DNA from: Polyangiaceae bacterium
GTDB lineage: Bacteria; Myxococcota_A; Polyangia; Polyangiales; Polyangiaceae
NCBI GenBank assembly: GCA_029261965.1
Contig: JAJDAH010000134.1
Location: 1 to 58,974, forward strand
Length of the DNA stretch: 58,974 nt
Reading direction: 5' to 3'
Made by a program: the position numbers and the translations under genes. Under the pieces are notes generated by a model. It saw only the letters and a list, made by a program, of their open reading frames with translations, was not told the origin of the DNA and ran no database searches. Within the stretch, counting starts at the first letter, position 1. Each line of letters starts with the position of its first letter. Below are positions 1-8,631 of the stretch, piece by piece.

Positions 1-866
1 ACCGCGAAGCCCGCGAGGTGGTACAGGTGGACACTCTCGCCCAGGAAAATGATCGCCGAAACTGCCCCGAAGACCGGCATGAGGTGCAAGAAGAAGGAAG
101 TCGTGTTCGGGCCAATCCTGGCGATCGCCGCGTTGTAGCAAAGGTATGCGACAACGGAGGCGAAGACGCCGGTGTAGGCGACACTGGCGATTGTCGGGAT
201 ATCCAGGTTCATGCCCGCGCCCGTCGATTCTTCCCACAGGTAGACGGGCAGCATGAGCGCGACGCCAATGACGCTCATGTAGAACAACAGCGATAGGCCT
301 CCCAGGTCAACCGGGCGGCGCTTCAACAAGATCGAATAGACGCCCCAAACCAAGAGAGCGACCAGGACCCAGAGATCGCCCGAATTAAAGCGAAGCGCCG
401 CCAGGGCGGTCACATCGCCGCGCGAAACCAGGATCAAAGCACCGATAAGGGAAACGGATATACCGAGGACCTGGCGCCGCGTGATGGTATCGCGAAACGC
501 GACCCACGACAGAACCACGACGATGAGCGGAGCCGTCGAATTGAGGAGCAGCGCGTTAATGGCCTCGGTGGCGCGAAGACCGACATAGATCATCGAGTGA
601 AAAAGCGCGGTGCCGGTGGCGCCCAGAGCCAACACGATTTTCCAGTGGGTCCGGACAATGGGCCATTCGCGGCGCGCCTGGGAAATCGCAAAGGGCAAGA
701 GAACCGCGGCCGCCATGGTCCAGCGCCAAAAATTCAACCCCAAAGGCGGAACATCGGCGCGAACGGCACGTCCCAAGACCCAGTTGCCCGACCAGAAAAC
801 CGTCGCAAGCGCGGCGAGGGCGTAGGCAATCAGAACGCCGCGACTCACGCGCGCGGACTTGGACAC
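1..866 (-). CDS. EamA/DMT-family permease (3' end off window)
   Basis: Drug/metabolite-transporter superfamily inner-membrane permease, expected to export small metabolites; the substrate cannot be told. The reading frame is open from a GTG at 866 to the left edge, about 288 residues, close to the family's usual 300, so only the last few residues are missing. Successive hydrophobic helices are visible, and the final visible stretch (FGAVSAIIFLGE) is the typical EamA C-terminal repeat motif. The GTG is chosen because a GAGGG Shine-Dalgarno lies about 7 bases upstream and the protein then begins with a short basic segment before the first helix. Transcribed in the same direction as the aldo/keto reductase upstream of it. 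Confidence 0.85.
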   Translation of the reverse strand, partial: MSKSARVSRGVLIAYALAALATVFWSGNWVLGRAVRADVPPLGLNFWRWTMAAAVLLPFAISQARREWPIVRTHWKIVLALGATGTALFHSMIYVGLRATEAINALLLNSTAPLIVVVLSWVAFRDTITRRQVLGISVSLIGALILVSRGDVTALAALRFNSGDLWVLVALLVWGVYSILLKRRPVDLGGLSLLFYMSVIGVALMLPVYLWEESTGAGMNLDIPTIASVAYTGVFASVVAYLCYNAAIARIGPNTTSFFLHLMPVFGAVSAIIFLGESVHLYHLAGFA

Positions 867-929
867 CCGATTCCCTCGCGGCACTCTCTACCCCTCCCCA
901 GATCGCTTGCGCCTCCTGCCCGCACCCCC

Positions 930-1922
930 TCAACAATACCGTTCCGCGCCTTCCCATTGCTTGGTCGAGTAGCGGTCGCCGTGGGCGAAGCCGGGCGGTA
1001 ACAGGCGGTCGATCTCGGCCAGGTCTTCGGGCGTGAGCGTGAGCGCCGCGCCGGCGGCGTCGTCTTCCAGGTGGGCGACACTACGGGTGCCGGGGATCGG
1101 GATCAGGTGATCGCCGCGGGTCAGCACCCAGGCCATGGCGAGGGCCGCCGGTGTGGGGCCCTTGGCGGCGGCGAAGACCTTGAAGGGTTCGAGCGCTTTC
1201 ATGTTGGCGCTGAAGTTGGGCTCCAAAAAGCGCGGGGAGTTCTTGCGGAAGTCGCCCTTGGCAAATGTTGTCGGATCGGGCGCCTTGGCCGCGAAGACGC
1301 CGCGACCCAAGGGCGAAAAGGGCACGAAGGCCACGCCCAAATCTTTGCAGGCCCGAATCATCCCCAGTTCGGGAAATCGCGACCACAAGGAATACTCACT
1401 TTGCACCGCCATGACCGGATGCACGGCACAGGCACGGCGCAGCGAATGGGGCGCGATTTCGGAAAAGCCGATGCCGCCGATCTTGCCCTCGTCCTTGAAG
1501 CGCACCAGGGTTTCCATCACATCCTCGATGGGGCGCGCTTGTTCGCGCCGGTGAATGTAATAAAGCTCCACATGATCGAGGCCGAGGTGCTTCAGTGACT
1601 TTTCAAGCGCCGCGCGCAAATGCTCCGGCGAGTTGTCGAATCCGCGCTCGTTGGTTTCGGGATGGCGCCGGATGCCGGCCTTGGTCGCGATCTTGAAACG
1701 GCCCGGATGGTCTTTGATGAAAGCGCCGATCACCTGCTCCGACACACCGGCGCCATAGACGTTCGCCGTGTCCAGGAAATCGATGCCGAGGTCCAGCGCC
1801 TTGGTCAGCGTGGCATGGCTTTCCTGCACATCGGTCGGCCCATAGGCGCCGGCGAAGCTCCAGCATCCCAAACCGATGGCGCTGACCTTAGGGCCGTCCT
1901 TACCGAGTTGCCGTTTCTGCAT
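930..1922 (-). CDS. aldo/keto reductase
   Basis: NADPH-dependent aldo/keto reductase of about 330 residues, cytoplasmic, reducing an unknown carbonyl substrate. The catalytic tetrad is visible: Asp51, Tyr56 (DTANVYG), Lys81 (ATKAG) and His124 (YYIHRRE). The C-terminal nucleotide-binding segment IPIPGTRS is present. The sequence resembles the AKR11/AKR13 type of single-domain TIM-barrel enzymes. The ATG at 1922 is preferred over an in-frame one seven codons upstream because the family starts just before the first beta strand (MQKRQLG) and a GAGGCG purine run precedes it. It lies 63 bp upstream of the EamA permease on the same strand, possibly co-transcribed. Confidence 0.88.
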   Translation of the reverse strand: MQKRQLGKDGPKVSAIGLGCWSFAGAYGPTDVQESHATLTKALDLGIDFLDTANVYGAGVSEQVIGAFIKDHPGRFKIATKAGIRRHPETNERGFDNSPEHLRAALEKSLKHLGLDHVELYYIHRREQARPIEDVMETLVRFKDEGKIGGIGFSEIAPHSLRRACAVHPVMAVQSEYSLWSRFPELGMIRACKDLGVAFVPFSPLGRGVFAAKAPDPTTFAKGDFRKNSPRFLEPNFSANMKALEPFKVFAAAKGPTPAALAMAWVLTRGDHLIPIPGTRSVAHLEDDAAGAALTLTPEDLAEIDRLLPPGFAHGDRYSTKQWEGAERYC

Positions 1923-2087
1923 CGCCTCGCCTTTCCGTTTCACTGCGTCGTCCGACAGATTCTGTTAAGAAAATCAAAATACTATAATCGCCAAATCAAG
2001 CCAAACCCTGTGCGGCCGCCGCGTTGGCCTTCAGAACCCCTTATTTGAAGGGGCTCGCCCCTCGCACAGCGATCTTGGGAGAATGAG

Positions 2088-2540
2088 ATGAGACCGTTCA
2101 TCGGAACCCTGAAGGCATCTCTGGTCGGAATCATGGCGTCGGTCGCCTTGAGCGGCTGCGCGCAAGTGCAACAGATGCTGGTCGATTTGGATTCCCTCTC
2201 CAGTCCTCTCTATCTAAGTCTGGGTCCACCGCCGCCGCCGGGCATTTCCCAGATCCGTGTCACCAACGGGGCCGGCAAGACGGTCATGGAATCGGACAAG
2301 ACCATTCGCGTGAGCGGCCTCGGCGCGGATCCGGACCTGGCCGATTTGGACGGGACCTTGACCATCACGGCAACCTGGGAGGACGGCCAGGTAACGACGC
2401 AAACCCTCACCCATGAGCCGAACATGCCAGTTGCCTTAAAATACTACGGCAGTGGCCATTCCTTCGCCGTCAGTGAAGACATAGCCGAAACCGCGCCCGC
2501 CACCAGCGACGAACCGGAAAGCCGCGCCGGCGGCGATTAG
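2088..2540 (+). CDS. small lipoprotein of unknown function
   Basis: 150-residue predicted lipoprotein. The N terminus has a basic start, a hydrophobic stretch and the lipobox LSGC near residue 23, so the mature protein should be lipidated and held in the outer or inner membrane. The middle contains beta-rich sequence with alternating Thr/Val residues; no enzyme motif is seen. GGGAGAATGAG precedes the ATG as a good ribosome binding site. The gene converges on the ABC exporter with 18 bp between the stops and shows no visible terminator. Family not recognised. Confidence 0.75.
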   Translation: MRPFIGTLKASLVGIMASVALSGCAQVQQMLVDLDSLSSPLYLSLGPPPPPGISQIRVTNGAGKTVMESDKTIRVSGLGADPDLADLDGTLTITATWEDGQVTTQTLTHEPNMPVALKYYGSGHSFAVSEDIAETAPATSDEPESRAGGD

Positions 2541-2558
2541 ACTCGAGATTTCGGGAAC

Positions 2559-4397
2559 CTAATCGCTGCCCGCCACCGCGGCCCGTGCCGCCGTGGCCAC
2601 ACCTTCGTCGAACTGCAAGGCGGCGAGGCGGGCGTAGAGCCCGCCGCGGGCGGTGAGCTCCGCGTGGGTGCCGGTCTCGACAATGCGGCCCCGGTCCAAG
2701 ACCAAAATGCGATCGGCCTTGAGCACGGTCGCCAGGCGGTGCGCAATCACCAGGGTGGTGCGCCCGGCCATGAGACGGTCGAGGGCCTGCTGCACGGCGC
2801 GCTCGCTTTCCGCGTCCAGGGCGCTGGTCGCCTCGTCGAGCAGCAGCACGGCGGGGTCGCGCAGGATGGCGCGGGCTATGGCCAGGCGCTGGCGCTGCCC
2901 GCCCGACAGGCGCACGCCCTTCTCGCCCAGGAAGGTGTTCAAGCCCTCAGGCAATGCCTCCAGAAACTCCAAAGCGGCCGCGGCCTGGGCGGCCTCGCGG
3001 ACGTCCTCGTCGCTCGCCTCCGGCCGCCCATAGCGGATGTTCTCCCAGGCGTCGGCGGAGAACACCACCGGCTCCTGCGGCACCAGGCTGATGCGCGCCC
3101 GCACCTCGCCCGGATCGGCCGCGCGCAGATCGACCCCGTCGAGCAGGACGCGACCGCCCTGGGGGTCGTAAAAACGCAGCAAAAGTTGAAACACCGTGGT
3201 CTTGCCGGCGCCCGAAGGACCGACGATGGCGATCTTCTCGCCCGGCGCCACTTGGAAATTCAGGTTCTCCAGGGCCGAGACATCGGGCCGGGCCGGATAC
3301 CGAAACGCCAAATTCTCGAAGGCCACCTCGCCGCGTGCCGGTTGGGGCAAGGCCAGTGGCTGGTCCGGGGCGGCGATCTCGGTCTCGGTCGCCAGCAGCT
3401 CCATCAATCGCTCGGTGGCGCCGGCGGCGCGCTGCAGGTCGCCGATCACCTCGCTGATCGCCCCGGCCGCGCTGGCCACCACCACGGCATAGAAAACGAA
3501 GGCGGACAACTCCCCGGCGCTGATCCGCCCATCCAGCACATCGTGGCCGCCGATCCACAAAATGATGGCGACGGCACCGAACACAAAAACGATGACGATC
3601 GAGGTCAGCATGGCCCGCGCACTGATCCGCCGGACCGCTGTGGCAAAGGCGGATTCGGTCCGGGCGCCGAAACGTTCCCGGTCGATCGCCTCGTGCCCGA
3701 AGGCCTGGACCGTGCGAATCGCGCCAAGGGATTCCTCGGCATAGGCGCCGACATCGGCAATCCGGTCCTGGCTGGCCCGGCTGAGCGCCCGCACCTTGCG
3801 CCCGAATACCAGGATCGGCACCAGGACCAGGGGCACCACCAGGACCACCAGCCCGGTCAGCTTGGCGCTGGTCACGACCAGGAGCGCCAGCCCGCCGATC
3901 AGCAACAAGGTATTGCGCAGCGCGAAGGAGGCCGAGGTGCCGATCACCAACTGCAGGATGCTGGTGTCGGTGGTCAGGCGCGAGAGGATCTCCCCGGTCC
4001 GGGTGACCTCGAAATAGGCCGGCGACAGGGCGATGACCCGGGCATAGACCGCGCGGCGGATGTCGCCCACGACCCGCTCGCCCAACCAGGAGACCAAGTA
4101 GAAACGGGCATAGCTGGAGGCGGCGAGCAGCAAAACCACGCCGATAAGGACCAGGACCGCCTGGTCCAGAAGCTCGGCGTTGCCGCTGGCGAAGCCCTCG
4201 TCCACGAGGCGCCGCAGCCCCATGCCCATGCCCAGCACCGTGGCCGCCGCGACCGTCAGCGCGACCCCGGCCGCCGCGACCTGGGCCCGATAGGGCTGCA
4301 CGAAGCCCCAGACCTGGCGCAATTGGTTCAGGTTGCGGCTGCTGGGCCGATCGGTCCCCCGGACCGCCTGCGTAGCGCTGCCTTCGCCGCGCGCCAC
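2559..4397 (-). CDS. ABC-B exporter, fused permease and ATPase
   Basis: 612-residue half-transporter of the MsbA/LmrA type: an N-terminal six-helix transmembrane domain (roughly residues 35-330) followed by a nucleotide-binding domain. The Walker A motif GPSGAGKTT, Q-loop VPQEPVVF, signature LSGGQRQR, Walker B VLLLDEATSALD and switch histidine IAHRLATV are all intact, so it should work as a homodimer exporting lipids or hydrophobic compounds across the inner membrane. The substrate is not deducible; similarity to MsbA does not prove a lipid A role. It is transcribed divergently from rpmE. Confidence 0.93.
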   Translation of the reverse strand: MARGEGSATQAVRGTDRPSSRNLNQLRQVWGFVQPYRAQVAAAGVALTVAAATVLGMGMGLRRLVDEGFASGNAELLDQAVLVLIGVVLLLAASSYARFYLVSWLGERVVGDIRRAVYARVIALSPAYFEVTRTGEILSRLTTDTSILQLVIGTSASFALRNTLLLIGGLALLVVTSAKLTGLVVLVVPLVLVPILVFGRKVRALSRASQDRIADVGAYAEESLGAIRTVQAFGHEAIDRERFGARTESAFATAVRRISARAMLTSIVIVFVFGAVAIILWIGGHDVLDGRISAGELSAFVFYAVVVASAAGAISEVIGDLQRAAGATERLMELLATETEIAAPDQPLALPQPARGEVAFENLAFRYPARPDVSALENLNFQVAPGEKIAIVGPSGAGKTTVFQLLLRFYDPQGGRVLLDGVDLRAADPGEVRARISLVPQEPVVFSADAWENIRYGRPEASDEDVREAAQAAAALEFLEALPEGLNTFLGEKGVRLSGGQRQRLAIARAILRDPAVLLLDEATSALDAESERAVQQALDRLMAGRTTLVIAHRLATVLKADRILVLDRGRIVETGTHAELTARGGLYARLAALQFDEGVATAARAAVAGSD

Positions 4398-4544
4398 TAC
4401 CGCCGCCTCTTTTCTTGGGTCCCGATCATGGGTTATCCCTAGCCCAATCGCGGCAGGCTCACAACCGGGCCGGCGGCCCTCTCGTCCCCTTGCGCTGGCC
4501 CGGTGGCTCGGCTATACAGCCGCCCTTCGAGGAGTACCCAGCCG

Positions 4545-4769
4545 ATGAAGAAAGACATCCATCCCGACTACCACGAGATCACCGTGGTGATGACCGACGG
4601 GACCGAATACAAGACCCGCTCCACCTATGGCGAGGCGGGCGCCAGCCTGCGCCTGGACATCGATCCCAAGACCCACCCGGCCTGGACCGGCGAGCACCGC
4701 TTGGTCGATACCGGCGGTCAGGTCGCGAAGTTCAAGAAGCGCTTTCAAGGCCTGGGCCTGAAGACCTGA
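4545..4769 (+). CDS. rpmE: 50S ribosomal protein L31
   Basis: 74-residue ribosomal protein L31, recognised by its N-terminal [10 protein letters not shown] motif. It is the cysteine-free (C-) form: none of the zinc-binding cysteines of the C+ paralogue are present, so no zinc is expected. The ATG at 4545 is chosen over an upstream in-frame ATG because GGAG at 4531-4534 lies ten bases before it and the family motif begins exactly there. The gene is monocistronic, followed by an intrinsic terminator at 4823-4851. Confidence 0.97.
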   Translation: MKKDIHPDYHEITVVMTDGTEYKTRSTYGEAGASLRLDIDPKTHPAWTGEHRLVDTGGQVAKFKKRFQGLGLKT

Positions 4770-4822
4770 GGCCCCACCGGCGAATCTAGCCCGGCTGAGA
4801 CCGGGCCCCATATGCGATACCA

Positions 4823-4851
4823 GGGCATCCGCGCGGCGGGTGCCCTTTTTT
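4823..4851 (+). terminator. intrinsic terminator of rpmE
   Basis: A ten-pair GC-rich stem (GGGCATCCGC with GCGGGTGCCC, one G-U pair, three-base loop) is followed directly by six T residues, 54 bp after the rpmE stop. Confidence 0.85.
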
Positions 4852-4880
4852 ACGCGCATTGGCGTCAATACTCAGATCCT

Positions 4881-5081
4881 CGTCATCCCGGACGTTAGAG
4901 CCTGCCCCCGACTGGATCGGGGGCGAGCCCGAAAATCGCCCGATTTTCGGGAGGTGAGCCTTACGATCCGGGATCCATGTATCCACCTGCCCGACGCCTG
5001 AACGACGGCGCGATGGATCCCGGATCACTGACTTTCCTTACCAAACCAAAGGTTTGGAGGAAAGTCGCGTCCGGGATAACG
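4881..5081. repeat. 201-bp intergenic inverted-repeat element
   Basis: Outer arms CGTCATCCCGGACG (4881-4894) and CGTCCGGGATAACG (5068-5081) are inverted repeats with one mismatch. Inside lies a perfect 14-bp inverted pair, GATCCGGGATCCAT (4965-4978) and ATGGATCCCGGATC (5013-5026), plus two smaller hairpins around 4905-4955 and 5041-5060. The element sits wholly between rpmE and the DUF1465 gene. Such folded, non-coding elements are common as dispersed repeats in related genomes; only this copy is in the window. Confidence 0.6.
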
Positions 5082-5117
5082 GGGGAACTTAATGCCACTA
5101 ATCTAAGTTCCACCACA

Positions 5118-5531
5118 CTAGTTCGGGGTGGAGGAATCCAGCAGGGCGTCCAGGCGTTCGACCCGGGTATAGAGGCTGTGGCTGCGCTCCAGAAGCTCCG
5201 CCAGGCGCAGGGGGATCTTCTCGTCGGCGACCAGATCGCTCACGGCGCAGACCTTCTGGCCGGACAGCCTGTAGGGCGCTTCGGCCGCCTGATCGCGGGT
5301 CAGCTCCCCGGCGTGAACGGCCTTCTGCACCAGAAGCCAGGCCACGATTTGCCCGACCCTGGCGGTCACCCTCATGGATTCGCAGGAAACCACGAGGCGC
5401 TCGGCGGGATCCAGGTTGGTAACCTCCGCGCCGTCCCGATAGACGATGTAGTTGCGGGCCTCGCGGGCGAGCGCGAGCGCCTCCTCAAAGGTATTGTCGA
5501 AATACGCAACGGTGGGTTCGGGATCGGTCAC
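5118..5531 (-). CDS. DUF1465 family protein
   Basis: 137-residue soluble protein of DUF1465, a family conserved in Alphaproteobacteria with no known biochemical function. The N-terminal part (YFDNTFEEALALAREARNYI) and the RLAELLERSHSLY helix near the C terminus are the recognisable parts. No signal peptide or membrane segment is seen. Synteny with the ABC exporter and rpmE is, from general knowledge of these genomes, a recurring alphaproteobacterial arrangement. Confidence 0.8.
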   Translation of the reverse strand: MTDPEPTVAYFDNTFEEALALAREARNYIVYRDGAEVTNLDPAERLVVSCESMRVTARVGQIVAWLLVQKAVHAGELTRDQAAEAPYRLSGQKVCAVSDLVADEKIPLRLAELLERSHSLYTRVERLDALLDSSTPN

Positions 5532-5725
5532 AAGCGCCTTCGGCCAAGCTAGAGCGGGGGCCTGGGCGGCAGCCCGGCCTTTCCGTTGGTTAATCCTAGG
5601 CCCGCCCGCTTAATATTTGGTTGGTTCCGAAGCATCCTCTCGAGGCCACCCCTGCCGGTTTTTTCTCGTTGGAAATCAAATTATTAGAGACCTTTTGTTT
5701 TCACGGCTCCAGCGCACGGCACCAT

Positions 5726-5753
5726 CTTGAAGGGCGCCAAGAGATCACTATAT
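5726..5753 (+). promoter_or_regulatory. candidate heat-shock (RpoH) promoter of the Hsp20 gene
   Basis: CTTGAA at 5726-5731 matches the sigma-32 -35 element, and CTATAT at 5748-5753 after a 16-base spacer is an acceptable alphaproteobacterial RpoH -10. It would give a leader of roughly 110 bases carrying the RNA thermometer. Inferred from motif match and gene function only. Confidence 0.45.
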
Positions 5754-5811
5754 CGAAGATGTCGCCGGGGATGCCGCGAACTTGGGTCCCGGACGGCGAC
5801 AGGCATAGAGG

Positions 5812-5865
5812 GCTCGACCATGGTGGTGGGCCCTGCCGTTAACCATGTTGCTCACTGGAGGATAT
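5812..5865 (+). promoter_or_regulatory. ROSE-like RNA thermometer
   Basis: The leader ends in a hairpin in which ATGTTGCTC (5845-5853) pairs with GAGGATAT (5858-5865). The pairs are A-U, U-A, G-U, U-A and U-G, then an unpaired G, then C-G, U-A and C-G around an ACUG loop. This sequesters the Shine-Dalgarno GGAGG (5857-5861) with the TTGCT motif and weak pairs that define ROSE elements. A second hairpin lies upstream (AGGGC near 5812 with GGCCCT near 5830). Heating should melt the stem and open translation of the Hsp20 at 5870. Confidence 0.7.
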
Positions 5866-5869
5866 GGCT

Positions 5870-6334
5870 ATGCGTAGCAACGACCTCACTCCCCTTCTGC
5901 GTGCCACGGTCGGCTTCGACCGGATGATGAACCTGCTCGATTCCGCGACCCGGGTCGACGAAGGCGCGCTGAGTTACCCACCTTACAACATCGAAAAGAT
6001 CGGCGAAGACGATTACCGCATCGTCATGGCCGTTGCCGGCTTCGGCGAGGACGACCTCGACATCACGGTCAAGGAGAACAGCCTCATTGTTTCCGGCAAG
6101 AAGGACAAGGCCGAGGAGAACGTGAAGTACCTCTATCGCGGCATCGCGACCCGGGGCTTCGAGCGGCGCTTCGACCTGGCCGACCACATCAAGGTGACCG
6201 GCGCGAAGCTCGAGAACGGGCAGCTCTACGTCGATCTGGTGCGCGAGATCCCCGAGGCGAAGAAGCCCCGCAGCATCAAGATCGAAGCGGTTGAGCCTAC
6301 CAAGCGCAAGGTCCTGGAAGGCAAGGCGGCCTAA
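5870..6334 (+). CDS. Hsp20-family small heat-shock protein
   Basis: 154-residue alpha-crystallin-domain chaperone (IbpA-like) that holds unfolding proteins in the cytoplasm. The N terminus MRSNDLTPLLRATVGFDR and the core segments (PYNIEKIGEDDYRIVMAVAGF, then ENSLIVSGKK) are typical of alphaproteobacterial class A Hsp20. The ATG at 5870 is chosen over an in-frame ATG at 5864 because GGAGG ends at 5861, giving eight bases of spacing, and the earlier ATG lies in the thermometer stem. A GC-rich hairpin follows the gene. Confidence 0.93.
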   Translation: MRSNDLTPLLRATVGFDRMMNLLDSATRVDEGALSYPPYNIEKIGEDDYRIVMAVAGFGEDDLDITVKENSLIVSGKKDKAEENVKYLYRGIATRGFERRFDLADHIKVTGAKLENGQLYVDLVREIPEAKKPRSIKIEAVEPTKRKVLEGKAA

Positions 6335-6371
6335 GCGCCAAGTCCTTCGGACTTCGACTTGAACCTACCGG

Positions 6372-6399
6372 CCGGCCGGGTGGGAAACCGCCCGGCCGG
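6372..6399 (+). terminator. hairpin after Hsp20 gene
   Basis: A perfect nine-pair stem (CCGGCCGGG with CCCGGCCGG, ten-base loop) 37 bp after the stop. It is not followed by a T run, so it may protect the 3' end rather than terminate by itself. Confidence 0.5.
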
Positions 6400-6602
6400 T
6401 TCGCGTTCCGGCCAAGTCATGGACTCATTCGCGCGCGGTCGCGCGTGACTATGTCTGTTCGCAGGTCACGGCGTGGACGGGGAAAGATGATCCAGAACGG
6501 ACATCCCGCTCTTTCTTGGCACTCACTCGAAATTGATTCAGGGAATACCGAGGTCCGGCCTACTCTTTCTTTACTCCAGCTGCATGGGATGAGGAGGCCC
6601 AT

Positions 6603-7409
6603 ATGCCAGACGTTTTTGCGAACATCACATCCGTTCCGAAAGACATGCTTGAGGTCGTAGCGAAGGTTTTGGAAACGAGAGCCGCCATCCCATCTCAGCA
6701 GGAAATGCTACGGGACTATCTGTCACAAATCCCATTTCCCGAGAACGCCGAAGTTCTTGAGGTCGGATGTGGCACGGGACCGGTTTGCCGTGTTGTCGCG
6801 GGTTGGCCAAACGTGGTGAAGGTTGTGGGCGTGGATCCGTCTCCTGTGCTTCTTGCCAAGGCGCGTGAATTATCGGACGGCATCGCCGGGATGGAGTTCG
6901 AAGAAGCTAATGGCAAGGCGCTCCGATTTGATAATGGGTCTTTTGACGTGGTGATCCTGCACACAATACTAACACATGTCCCAGAGCCCGAAGCCATCCT
7001 GGCGGAAGCTTTTAGGGTTCTAAAACCCGGTGGCAGCCTTGGCTTATGCGATGGAGATTTTGCAACAACAACGCTCCAGACCGGACCGAACGATCCGCTG
7101 GGGGCCTGTACGGGAGCGTTTGTTGAGGGCTTCGTAAATGACAAGTGGCTCGTCCGCCGAATGTCGGCGCTTGCACAAGCTGCGGGTTTCAAGGTGCAGC
7201 CGATACGCAGCTATGGCTTGATCGAAACAATCACACCTGGATTGACGATGAGCTGGGTAGATCGTGGCGCGGACGCTCTTTCGGCTCAGGGCCGGATTGG
7301 GTCGGAGCTTGCAGAGGCTCTGAAGGCCGAAGGACGGCGGCGCGCGGAAACCGGGTCGTTCTTTGGCTACATGGCTTACGCGGCTTTGACCGCTCATAAG
7401 CCCGGCTGA
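6603..7409 (+). CDS. class I SAM-dependent methyltransferase (type 11)
   Basis: 268-residue methyltransferase of the UbiE/type-11 fold. Motif I is VLEVGCGTGPVCR near residue 51, motif II carries the acidic residue in VVGVDPSP, and the post-motif region shows FDVVILHTILTHVPEPEAILAEAFRVLKPGG. The substrate is unknown; similar proteins act on small molecules. GAGGAGG precedes the ATG. By eye the base composition is clearly less GC-rich than the genes on its left, and it faces a second methyltransferase (7627-8631) convergently, which suggests an acquired patch. Confidence 0.85.
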   Translation: MPDVFANITSVPKDMLEVVAKVLETRAAIPSQQEMLRDYLSQIPFPENAEVLEVGCGTGPVCRVVAGWPNVVKVVGVDPSPVLLAKARELSDGIAGMEFEEANGKALRFDNGSFDVVILHTILTHVPEPEAILAEAFRVLKPGGSLGLCDGDFATTTLQTGPNDPLGACTGAFVEGFVNDKWLVRRMSALAQAAGFKVQPIRSYGLIETITPGLTMSWVDRGADALSAQGRIGSELAEALKAEGRRRAETGSFFGYMAYAALTAHKPG

Positions 7410-7480
7410 GGCTCCTATAGCAATTCTTCCCGCGAACGTCCGATTACCGGAGTCGGCTAACCTTACCCCTGGCGGCCACG

Positions 7481-7499
7481 AACTGCACACGGTGCAGTT
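7481..7499. terminator. inverted repeat between convergent methyltransferases
   Basis: AACTGCAC and GTGCAGTT form an eight-pair stem with a three-base loop, midway between the two convergent methyltransferase genes. There is no long T run on either side, so terminator function is only a guess from position. Confidence 0.35.
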
Positions 7500-7626
7500 T
7501 CGGGTTTATAGCCGACGATTGAGCCAGGGAGTCGGCTTTCAAATGAATTCCTTCAGCAATACCTCAGATAGCTGACTCGCAGAGGCGGCAACCCTGAGGG
7601 TAAAAGATGACCCGAAGCAGCATTGG

Positions 7627-8631
7627 TTAGCATTGAATTAGAAAGAGGTAGCGCGCGATCCTGCCCGCTTCGACATCGGGGAGGTAATCCTCCTTCGACT
7701 CCCGTATCAAGCTATCCGCAATGAAGCCATTGCCCTCTGCTTCAAACTCCTTCTTCAACTCCGTTGCGGCCGCGAAGTTCCGGCGCCAGAACTCGCCAAT
7801 TTCCTTCGTGTAGTCGAAGGTTTGGAGCGGCAGCCCAACCTTTGCGATGGCCTTTGCCAGTTGGCTGTGTTGAGCCGCAAGCAAATCCGGCGGGTCGCCA
7901 TCGCCGATATGGTGGTTCATGAAAATGCCGATCCGCCCGCCGGGTTTTAGAGCGCGCTTGAGCGCGGACAATGTGGCCTCAAGATCGGATGCCCAATAGA
8001 GCGTGTCGAGGGAGACGATGGCGTCGAAAGATCCTTCCGGGTAGTCCAGCGCATTGAAATTACCTTGCTTGAAGCTGAGCCTATCCCGCTTGTGTTTGGT
8101 ACGGGAGGCGGCCTCAGCGATCGCCGTAGCCGCGTAGTCGAGGCCAGCGACCGATGCTCCGGTCTGATCGGAAACGTACTCCGCGATGATGCCTGCGCCG
8201 CAGCCGAGATCCAGTACCTTTTCGCCGGGTTTGATGTCCAGAAGCTCCATCAGGTGTTTGAGAGAGGCCATATCGGCCTGCCCCTCCTGGCAAAGGTCCT
8301 CGCCGAAGACACGTTCGCACAGCTTTGAATGAGCCACACTCGACCGCGCGGCGGGGTAGAATTTTTGGTAATAGTACCAGAACATGTCAGGGCGTTCGCT
8401 GTAGTAGCTGCGGGCCAAAGGTCGACCAGCGCCGGTCAGACGGTAGCCGCTTTCGTCGCCCGAGATCAGCGCCTTTTGTGCCAGTCGCTGGAAAGCACCG
8501 GTCCAGTCTTCCTTGAAAACCCAATAACCGTCGCCGCGCGCTTCAATCGCCGGCCGGTTCACGACCGCCCCTTCTTCTACAAGCTTGTATATCGAGGCCA
8601 AGACTTGAACTTCCGCTTCGCTAAGGTCCAT
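7627..8631 (-). CDS. class I SAM-dependent methyltransferase with N-terminal helical domain
   Basis: 334-residue methyltransferase. An N-terminal domain of about 110 residues (DLSEAEVQVLASIYKLVEEG, winged-helix-like) precedes the catalytic domain, which shows motif I VLDLGCGAGIIAEYV, SVAGLDYA and FDAIVSLDTLYWASD. The ATG at 8631 is chosen over a more distal in-frame start because AGGGGTGG lies just upstream and the earlier residues look non-native. The substrate is unknown. Its GC content is somewhat lower than the flanking core genes. Confidence 0.82.
   Translation of the reverse strand: MDLSEAEVQVLASIYKLVEEGAVVNRPAIEARGDGYWVFKEDWTGAFQRLAQKALISGDESGYRLTGAGRPLARSYYSERPDMFWYYYQKFYPAARSSVAHSKLCERVFGEDLCQEGQADMASLKHLMELLDIKPGEKVLDLGCGAGIIAEYVSDQTGASVAGLDYAATAIAEAASRTKHKRDRLSFKQGNFNALDYPEGSFDAIVSLDTLYWASDLEATLSALKRALKPGGRIGIFMNHHIGDGDPPDLLAAQHSQLAKAIAKVGLPLQTFDYTKEIGEFWRRNFAAATELKKEFEAEGNGFIADSLIRESKEDYLPDVEAGRIARYLFLIQC

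Noticed and set aside
2664-4442. 592-codon plus-strand frame antisense to the ABC exporter
   Set aside because: Low-complexity Gly/His/Gln-rich translation with no family match; a shadow of the exporter codons.
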